This document shows positions 35,049-41,449 of a stretch of 64,000 bases of DNA, in pieces. How positions within the stretch are numbered: position 1 is the stretch's first letter; every line of letters starts with the position of its first letter. Origin of the DNA: Streptomyces mesophilus (lineage in GTDB: Bacteria; Actinomycetota; Actinomycetes; Streptomycetales; Streptomycetaceae); the NCBI RefSeq assembly GCF_011044995.1, contig NZ_JAAKZW010000001.1:124001-188000 (forward strand), in the 5' to 3' direction. Position numbers and translations under genes: made by a program. The notes below the pieces were generated by a model. The model was given only the letters and a program-made list of their open reading frames with translations, did no database searches and was not told the origin of the DNA.

Positions 35049-36206
35049 CTACAGGCCCAGGTCCTTGGCGATGATCGTCTTCATGACCTCGCTGGTACCG
35101 CCGTAGATCCGCGAGACCCGGGTATCCGCGTAGAGGCGGGCGATCGGGTACTCCAGCATGTAGCCGTAACCACCGTGCAGCTGAAGGCACTTGTCGATGA
35201 CACGCCCCGCGACCTCGGTGCCGAACAGCTTGATCTTCGCGGCATCGGCGCCGGTCAGCTCGCCGGCGTCGTCGAGTTCGATGCCCTTGTCGACGAGCGC
35301 CTGGAGTGCTTCGACCTCGGCGGCGCACTCAGCAAGGACGAACTTGGTGTTCTGGAAAGCGGCCACCGGCTTGCCGAAGACCTGGCGCTCCAGGACGTAC
35401 TCCTTGGCGAACTCGATCGCTGCCGTGGCCGTGGCGACGGCGCCCACACCGATGGAGAGGCGCTCGCGGGGCAGGTTCCGGCCGAGATAGGAGAAGCCCT
35501 TGTCCTGCTCGCCGAGCAGGTTCCCGACCGGCACCTTCACGTCGGTGAAGGAGAGTTCGGAGGTGTCGGAGGAACGCAGCCCGATCTTGTCCAGCTTGCG
35601 GCCGTACTCGAAGCCCGCACTGTCGGTCGGGACGACCAGCAGGCTGAGCCCGTGGCGGCGGTCTTCGGGGGTGGCCGGGGCGGTCCGGGCCGCGACAACG
35701 CACAGTTCGGAGTTGCGGGCACCGGTGATGAAGGTCTTGGACCCGTTCAGGACGTAGTGCGTGCCGTCCTCGGACAGTTTGGCGCTCGTACGGATCCCCG
35801 CGAGGTCCGAGCCGGTACCCGGCTCAGTCATCGCGATACAGAGCATGATGTCGCCGGAGGCGACGCCCGGGAGCCAGCGCTTCTTCTGCTCCTCGTTCGC
35901 GAGGTCGAGCAGGTACGGCAGGACGATGCCGGTGGACACGCCGTAATGGCCGAAGGAGACGGCGGCGCGAGCGCACTCCTCGTTGATGACGACCTGGTAC
36001 TTGTAGCTGGTCTCGCCGGCTCCGCCGAGCTCCTCGGGGATGTCGAAGCCCATCACACCGAGCGCGCCGAGCTTGCGGAAGATCTCGCGGTCGACGAGGT
36101 TGTCCCGCTCCCACTGCTCGAAGTGGGGCTTCACCTCCTTGGCGATGAACTCCCGGATCATCGCCCGGAAGTCCTCGTGCTCCTGCGTGTAGAGCGTGCG
36201 CTTCAT
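35049..36206 (-). CDS. Acyl-CoA dehydrogenase, long-chain (LCAD) type (paralogue 3 of 3)
   Basis: 385 residues with AGGA seven bases before the ATG. It shows [26 protein letters not shown], a Glu in PRERL at the long-chain catalytic position, and [19 protein letters not shown] with Gly at the MCAD Glu site. Sequence and length group it with the ACADs at 7942 and 31192. It is the first gene before the racemase-like gene and has motif copy E 52 bases upstream. Pairing with a racemase suggests it handles (S)-2-methylacyl-CoA; this is inference. Confidence 0.91.
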   Translation of the reverse strand: MKRTLYTQEHEDFRAMIREFIAKEVKPHFEQWERDNLVDREIFRKLGALGVMGFDIPEELGGAGETSYKYQVVINEECARAAVSFGHYGVSTGIVLPYLLDLANEEQKKRWLPGVASGDIMLCIAMTEPGTGSDLAGIRTSAKLSEDGTHYVLNGSKTFITGARNSELCVVAARTAPATPEDRRHGLSLLVVPTDSAGFEYGRKLDKIGLRSSDTSELSFTDVKVPVGNLLGEQDKGFSYLGRNLPRERLSIGVGAVATATAAIEFAKEYVLERQVFGKPVAAFQNTKFVLAECAAEVEALQALVDKGIELDDAGELTGADAAKIKLFGTEVAGRVIDKCLQLHGGYGYMLEYPIARLYADTRVSRIYGGTSEVMKTIIAKDLGL

Positions 36207-36257
36207 GTGTCGGTCCTGTCCTTGCCTGCCGAAGCCGCCATCATCACCACAAGCTCA

Positions 36258-36275
36258 GTTATGGCAGATTCACTT
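36258..36275 (-). promoter_or_regulatory. Recurrent operator motif, copy E (AAGTGAATCTGCCATAAC)
   Basis: Located 52 bases upstream of the ACAD at 35049-36206. A TTGACA hexamer on the same strand lies just upstream (near 36297-36302), so the site may overlap the promoter. Its core is nearly identical to copy B. Confidence 0.64.
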
Positions 36276-36335
36276 TCTGCTGCATACTCCCTGGTGTCAA
36301 TAGGCGCATGCAGAGGTAGGGGCGATTTCAAGGAT

Positions 36336-37652
36336 TCACTCTGCAGCGAGCTTCGCGGCATCGCGCGCCGGGTTGACCAGGACCAGTGCGGCGATCGCCC
36401 CGGCGATCATCGTCACGCCGAGGACCATGAAGCCGTCCCCGTAGCCGAGCGCGACGGACTCCCCGCCGGCCACGAGCCGACCGACGACCAGCGGGGCCAC
36501 GACGCCGCCGAGGCTGTAGATCCCGGTGACGATCCCGAAGACGGCGCCGCGCTGCTTTGCCGGCACCACGTCGGCGAGCCCGGCGAAGGCGACCCCGTAA
36601 CCCGCGGAGTTCAGACAGGAAGCGAGCACGAGCAGCACCATCTGCAACGTGCCGCGGTCCAGCGAGGAGAACGCGATGGTGCACACACCGGAAGCCAGGA
36701 CCATCGCCCCGGGCAGAACGCCCCGGGTCATGCGGCTCCCCACACCCCTGCGGGTCAGCACCGCGGAGAGCACGCCGACGGCGATCACCGCGATCGCCGA
36801 GCCGAGGTACGGGAGCGCGACCAGGTTTCCGGCCGTGGTGGCGTCGTAGCCGAGCCCTTCACGAAGGTAGAGCGGCAGCCAGCTGACCTTGACCGAGGTG
36901 TTGGCGTAGGCGACGAAGAACAGCAGGCACATTCCGATGAGCGTCCCGGTCGAGAAGAGCCGACGCAGCGGCACGCGCTCGGGAAGCGCCGGGCCGGTCG
37001 CCACTCCGCCATGGCCACCACCCGCACCCTCCGGACCCGAATCACCGCCGAGCAGCCAGAGCACGGTGATCACGGCGCCGAACACCGCAAGCACACCGAA
37101 CGCCGCGTGCCAGGAGTACGTGACGATGACCCAGGTAAGAACGGGCGCGGCGATCAGCGGCCCGATGCCCGCACCGGCGACGACGATCGAGCTGGGGACC
37201 GCCCGCCGGTGCGCCGGGAACCACGAGTGCGCCACCTGCATTGCGAGCGCCGTGGTCGGCCCTTCGGCGAAGCCGAGCAGGACGCGGCACGCGACGATGG
37301 TGGTGAAGCCGACCTGGGCGGCCATCGGCGCGAGACTCAGCGCCCACAGGGCCGCAATTCCGGCGAGGAGCCAGCGGGCCCGTACCTTGCCGCCGAGCCA
37401 GCCGCCGAGGACGGAGCCCACGGCGAAGAGCCAGAAGAAACTGCTCTGGATGACACCGAACTCGGCGTCGTCGAGGCCGAGATCCTCCTTCATACCGACC
37501 CCGGCGAGACCGACGACGACCTTGTCGGCGTAGTTGACGAGCATCAGACAGACCAGCAGCGCGAGAACGATCCACGCCCTGCGTCGCACGGGGGTCATGC
37601 TGCGCGTGCTCCCGGAATCGGGGGCGGACACTTCCTGCTGTTCGACGGCCAC
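36336..37652 (-). CDS. MFS transporter (anion:cation symporter-like)
   Basis: A 438-residue membrane protein. The GTG at 37652 has AAAGGAG seven bases upstream. About 12 hydrophobic segments are visible, starting RAWIVLALLVCLMLVNYADKVVVGLAG. The loop after TM2 (GGWLGGKVRARW) and FAEGPTTALAMQVAHSWFP are typical of organic-anion MFS carriers. It is divergent from the tandem-TetR regulator, with two motif copies in its promoter. It probably imports the acid or sulfate-ester substrate of the island, or exports a product; direction is not determinable. Confidence 0.86.
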   Translation of the reverse strand: MAVEQQEVSAPDSGSTRSMTPVRRRAWIVLALLVCLMLVNYADKVVVGLAGVGMKEDLGLDDAEFGVIQSSFFWLFAVGSVLGGWLGGKVRARWLLAGIAALWALSLAPMAAQVGFTTIVACRVLLGFAEGPTTALAMQVAHSWFPAHRRAVPSSIVVAGAGIGPLIAAPVLTWVIVTYSWHAAFGVLAVFGAVITVLWLLGGDSGPEGAGGGHGGVATGPALPERVPLRRLFSTGTLIGMCLLFFVAYANTSVKVSWLPLYLREGLGYDATTAGNLVALPYLGSAIAVIAVGVLSAVLTRRGVGSRMTRGVLPGAMVLASGVCTIAFSSLDRGTLQMVLLVLASCLNSAGYGVAFAGLADVVPAKQRGAVFGIVTGIYSLGGVVAPLVVGRLVAGGESVALGYGDGFMVLGVTMIAGAIAALVLVNPARDAAKLAAE

Positions 37653-37690
37653 GACGGCACTCCTTTGTCCAGCGGGGCGAATGTGGCCCG

Positions 37691-37708
37691 AAGTGAATCA
37701 CCCCTAAC
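37691..37708 (+). promoter_or_regulatory. Recurrent operator motif, copy F (AAGTGAATCACCCCTAAC)
   Basis: Located 39 bases upstream of the MFS start. It matches every fixed position of the consensus. The 366-base gap 37653-38018 holds four motif copies (F, G, H, I) and no gene. Confidence 0.66.
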
Positions 37709-37755
37709 CCATGTGGGCAAGGTCTCAAACTGAAATGTCCTGGCTCTGGACGCAA

Positions 37756-37773
37756 GAGTGATTTCTCTCTAAC
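37756..37773 (+). promoter_or_regulatory. Recurrent operator motif, copy G (GAGTGATTTCTCTCTAAC)
   Basis: It lies 104 bases upstream of the MFS start, in the same orientation as copy F and 65 bases from it. Only the first base departs from the consensus. Confidence 0.58.
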
Positions 37774-37905
37774 TTGATACGCCCTTGAGCGCCGCCGCGA
37801 GAATGTGGTGGCGCCGACGGAGACACCCCTCCCGCGCCCCACTCGTGGGCGGAATGGCCGAACCGGGCCGCACGCCCGAGTCCGGCGTGGCAGGGCACTC
37901 AACGA

Positions 37906-37923
37906 GTGAGCGGGCATTCACTT
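37906..37923 (-). promoter_or_regulatory. Recurrent operator motif, copy H (AAGTGAATGCCCGCTCAC)
   Basis: On the regulator side of the same intergenic region, about 96 bases upstream of the tandem-TetR start. Right half-site is TCAC instead of TAAC. Confidence 0.5.
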
Positions 37924-37972
37924 TTGTGCACACTTCCGCGCTCTCGCAAAGCCTCGGCGTGGGTCGGACAGG

Positions 37973-37990
37973 GTGAGTCAGCGATCACTG
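37973..37990 (-). promoter_or_regulatory. Recurrent operator motif, degenerate copy I (CAGTGATCGCTGACTCAC)
   Basis: It keeps GTGA-N8-TCAC and lies 28 bases upstream of the regulator's ATG, a position suited to autoregulation. Weakest of the nine copies. Confidence 0.4.
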
Positions 37991-38018
37991 CTCCGCCCTG
38001 GTGTTGTACTTTGCCCAG

Positions 38019-39242
38019 ATGACCGACAGTGAGGGACGAGCGGCAACGCAGACCGAGGGGACGCGTAGGAAGACCGCGCGCCGGCCCCCCGACCGCAAGG
38101 CCCGGATCGTCTCCGCCGCGGCCGAGCTGTTCCGTGACCGCGGCTACCACAACGTCTCGCTGGCCGATGTGGCGACCGCGGTCGGGATCACCGCCCCGGC
38201 CCTCTACCGGCACTTCCGCGGCAAGCCTGACCTGCTGCTCCACGTCGTGGACTCGACCGTCGCCGCGGTCGCCACGTCCGTCGCGGCCGCTCCCGACCTC
38301 GATGCCTATCTCCGGGCGTCGGCATCCGAGACTCAGGACCGCCGCGGGTCGGCGGTCCTGTGGCAGCGCGAAGCACGCCACCTGCCGGATGACCGCCGCA
38401 AGGAACAGCGTCATGCGCTGAACGGCGTCGCCGAGCGGATCGGCGGGCTGATCCACACCGCGCGCCCCGAACTGGACCACGCCGACCGGCAGTTGCTGGC
38501 CTGGGCCATCCTTGCCGTGTACGGCTCCGTCTCCTGGCACCGCGCCTCGCTCCCCCGCCGCCGCTTCGAGGATCTGCTGTACCGGCTCGCGTACGCCGCG
38601 GCGCACTGCCAGCTCGGAACCAGCACGGCCCCAGAGTCCGAGCCGCTCTCAGGCGGGTATGCCGGGCTCGCCGTGTCACGGCGCGAGGCGATCCTCGTCG
38701 AGGCGATCCGGCTCTTCGACGAGCGGGGCTTCCAGTCGGTGAGCACCGACGACATCGGGGAGGCCACCGGTACGACGGGGCCGAGCATCTACAAGCACTT
38801 CCCCACCAAGACCGACCTGCTGGTCGCCGCCGTGGTGCGGGGCGGCGAGCAGCGCAGGGCCGGCACGGCACAGGCACTGTCACGGCCCGGGACTCCGCGC
38901 GAGACGCTGCAGCGACTGCTGCGGTCGTACGTCGAATTCGCCGTGGACCAGAGCCATTTGATCGGCCTGCTGATCGGCGAGCTCGACCAGTTGCCGGACA
39001 AGGAGCGCAAGGCGGCACGCCAGACACAGCGCGAGTACCTCGGCCTGTGGGTGCAGCTCCTTGACGAGGTGCGCCCGGGACTCGATCCGGCCGAGGCCAG
39101 GATCACCGTCGGCGCGGTCCTCACCATCATCGACAACGCCGCCCGGACAGGCGCGGCCGGCGATCGCCCGGATCTGGCCGACCGGCTGACCGAGATCGGC
39201 GCCGCCGTGCTGCTCGCGGGAAGCCCGGGCGAGCCGGCGTAA
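38019..39242 (+). CDS. Tandem TetR regulator: two fused TetR DNA-binding units in one chain
   Basis: 407 residues, about twice the normal TetR length. The first helix-turn-helix is at about 28-75 (RIVSAAAELFRDRGY, ADVATAVGITAPALYRHFRGK). A second complete one is at about 224-272 (AILVEAIRLFDERGF, DDIGEATGTTGPSIYKHFPTK). Each is followed by a helical ligand-domain-like region. No clear ribosome-binding site precedes the ATG, so the mRNA may be leaderless or start at a GTG at 38001. Four copies of the AAGTKAWT-N5-MTAAC motif lie in its divergent promoter. It is the best candidate regulator of the island; a single chain with two unlike readers fits an asymmetric operator. Ligand unknown. Confidence 0.88.
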   Translation: MTDSEGRAATQTEGTRRKTARRPPDRKARIVSAAAELFRDRGYHNVSLADVATAVGITAPALYRHFRGKPDLLLHVVDSTVAAVATSVAAAPDLDAYLRASASETQDRRGSAVLWQREARHLPDDRRKEQRHALNGVAERIGGLIHTARPELDHADRQLLAWAILAVYGSVSWHRASLPRRRFEDLLYRLAYAAAHCQLGTSTAPESEPLSGGYAGLAVSRREAILVEAIRLFDERGFQSVSTDDIGEATGTTGPSIYKHFPTKTDLLVAAVVRGGEQRRAGTAQALSRPGTPRETLQRLLRSYVEFAVDQSHLIGLLIGELDQLPDKERKAARQTQREYLGLWVQLLDEVRPGLDPAEARITVGAVLTIIDNAARTGAAGDRPDLADRLTEIGAAVLLAGSPGEPA

Positions 39243-39256
39243 GGTCCGCGGGCCCG

Positions 39257-41161
39257 TTACGGGGTCGCGATGGGGAAGTGCGGGTCGAATGTCTCGACCA
39301 CGGCCGCAAGCGCGGTGAGCACCGCCATGTCGCCCTCGGTCACCAGGCCGTGCCGCTCGACGGCTTCAGCAGCCCGGCCGGGGGCCAAGAGCAGCCCGGC
39401 GAGCGCGCCCTTGGGGCCCTTCACCGTCAGCTGTGCGTCCTCTGCGTGGCCGGGGCGGGCGTTGAGTACGCCGTTGCGTACCCACATGGTCCAATCCCCG
39501 CCGGAGTCGGCGAAGGTGAAGTCGATGCGGATGTCGACGTCCGCGGCCTTGGCGCCGTCGACGTGGACCCCTACGAAGTCGAAGAGCAGATCGACGGGCA
39601 TGGCCAGGATGGTGTCGAGGCTGTCGGTGTGGATGCCGCCCTCGGTCCGCACGCCCTCGCGGAGCTCCTGCGCGGCGGTGAGGAAGATGGCCCGGTACTG
39701 CGGGACTTCGGCCTGGTAGCCGAGCTGTTCATACGCGTCGGCCTGAAGGTTCTTGCCTTCGGTGTCCTCCCGGTCGGCGAAGACGAGGTGGTGCAGGACC
39801 TGGACGGCCCACCGGTAGTCGCCGCCTTCGATCGCGGCGCGCCCTTCCTGGAGGATCCTGTCGCGGCCGATGAGGTCGACGTGCCGCCTGGCATGGTCCT
39901 CGGGCAGCAACGGCATGATGGTTGCCGGATCCCCGTCCCAGAAGCCGAGTTCCTTGTGGAAGACGGCGCGGACGTTGTGGTGCAGGCCGCCGTGGTAGTA
40001 GCGGTTGAACCACTTCTTTCCCAGCGCGTCGGGCAGTTCGACGATCTCGGCGGCCTCCAGCGGCGTCAGGCCCTGGTTGGCCAGCCGCAGTGCCTGGTCG
40101 TGGATGTACTTGTACAGGTCGCGCTGGGACTCCAGGAAGGCCACGACGCTCTCGTTGCCCCACACCGGCCAGGTGTGGGGCCCGTAGTGGACCTCGGCCT
40201 CCTCGCCCCAGCGAACCAGGGTCTCGTCCAGGTAGCGGGCGAAGTTCCTGGCGTCGCGGGTACGGGCGCCCCGGATGGTCTGGATGTTGTGCATGGTGTG
40301 GTTGGCGTTCTCCGCACAGGTGAGTGCCTTGATCGCGGGGATCCAGATGTGCATCTCCTCCGGCGCCTCGGTGTCCGGGGCGTAGAGGAACTCGAATGTC
40401 CAGCCGCCGAGCGTGCGCGTCTCGCCCGTCCGGGTAATGGGGTCGGTGGGCGGGATGTAGCTGAACTTCGTTCGGAAGCCGTCGTCCTCGGACCCGATGC
40501 CGCCGGTGACCACTCCGCAGTCGCAGTGCGGGAGCAGCAGCCCGAAGGTGTAAGCCATCCGCCGGGACATCGCGTTGCCCGTGATGACGTTCTCGCCGAT
40601 CGCATGCTTGTTGAACGACTCGACCGTGCCCGGCGCGATGATCGGGATCTTGCCGGAGGCGACATCGGCCTCGTCGACGATGCCCTTGATGCCGCCGTAG
40701 TGGTCGAAGTGCGTGTGGGTGTAGATCGCGGCCACCACAGGCTTGTCGTTCCCGGTCTCACGCCGGAACAGCTCGAGACCGGCCTTCGCGAGCCCGACGT
40801 CGGTGCCGAAGTCGATCACGACAAGCCCGTCCGGGGCGTCGACGATCGTGATGTTCGCGCTCAGCCGTACCTGATAGAGGCCTTCGACGACCTTGTACAG
40901 GCCCTCCCGCTTGATCAGCTGGGACTGCCGCCACAGGCTCGGGTTCACCGAGTCGGGAGCCGGTGTGTCGTCGGCAACGTAGTCGAGCATCCGCGCGTCT
41001 CGCAGCAGGTCACCCTCGTCGCTGTAAAGCTTCTCGGGGAAGGCGGCGACGAACCCGCGGTCCACGTCGGCGAAGTCCGCGCGGTCCTCCATCGCGTAGG
41101 AAGCCAGCGCCGCCTTGTTGATGTCTGCGGTGAAGGACGACGCCTGTTGTGAACCGGCCAC
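39257..41161 (-). CDS. SdsA-type alkylsulfatase, metallo-beta-lactamase fold (paralogue 3 of 3)
   Basis: About 634 residues. The GTG at 41161 is preferred because GGAGG lies five bases upstream; a GTG at 41173 is the other choice. The metal motif THTHFDHYGG lies near residues 148-157. Other ligands are matched in APEEMHIW, TCAENANHTMHN and YGPHTWPVWGN, as in paralogue 1. The dimerisation region and SCP2-like C-terminal lipid-binding domain are complete. No signal peptide is seen. It converges on the tandem-TetR gene with 14 bases between stops. No good copy of the recurrent motif was found upstream, so its control may differ. Confidence 0.87.
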   Translation of the reverse strand: MAGSQQASSFTADINKAALASYAMEDRADFADVDRGFVAAFPEKLYSDEGDLLRDARMLDYVADDTPAPDSVNPSLWRQSQLIKREGLYKVVEGLYQVRLSANITIVDAPDGLVVIDFGTDVGLAKAGLELFRRETGNDKPVVAAIYTHTHFDHYGGIKGIVDEADVASGKIPIIAPGTVESFNKHAIGENVITGNAMSRRMAYTFGLLLPHCDCGVVTGGIGSEDDGFRTKFSYIPPTDPITRTGETRTLGGWTFEFLYAPDTEAPEEMHIWIPAIKALTCAENANHTMHNIQTIRGARTRDARNFARYLDETLVRWGEEAEVHYGPHTWPVWGNESVVAFLESQRDLYKYIHDQALRLANQGLTPLEAAEIVELPDALGKKWFNRYYHGGLHHNVRAVFHKELGFWDGDPATIMPLLPEDHARRHVDLIGRDRILQEGRAAIEGGDYRWAVQVLHHLVFADREDTEGKNLQADAYEQLGYQAEVPQYRAIFLTAAQELREGVRTEGGIHTDSLDTILAMPVDLLFDFVGVHVDGAKAADVDIRIDFTFADSGGDWTMWVRNGVLNARPGHAEDAQLTVKGPKGALAGLLLAPGRAAEAVERHGLVTEGDMAVLTALAAVVETFDPHFPIATP

Positions 41162-41350
41162 CACGGCCTCCACTCTGCCCGACGGCGGGGCAAGAAGTTA
41201 CATATGCGACACGGTACTGCGCAAATTGGTCCGCAGCCATTCAGGTGGGGTCGCGACCGAGCGACCGAGATCCACTGCGCGCTATTCCGCACCAGGGTCT
41301 TCGAGCAGCCGACTTCCACCGCAGGCTCAACTGGCTGTAACAAGCGAGTA

Positions 41351-41362
41351 ATCAGCGCTGAT
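41351..41362. other. Perfect 12-bp palindrome ATCAGCGCTGAT in a divergent promoter region
   Basis: It lies in the 276-base gap between the divergent alkylsulfatase 3 and FG-GAP protein genes, about 90 bases upstream of the latter. It is a possible regulator site. Nothing else distinct was seen in the gap. Confidence 0.3.
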
Positions 41363-41449
41363 CTAACGTGCGTCGCGCCAGGTCTCCCGTACTGCTTCCG
41401 CCTTCGAGGCGCACCGGGACCACTCCCCCGACTTCTCCCCGAAGGGTGC

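Noticed and set aside
41195..41212. Possible copy of the recurrent motif upstream of alkylsulfatase 3 (AAGTTACATATGCGACAC)
   Set aside because: Only the left half fits; the right half is ACAC and several consensus positions fail.
41213..41218. GGTACT as a second site for the TetR at 691
   Set aside because: Only one half of the palindrome is present, so it is likely chance.
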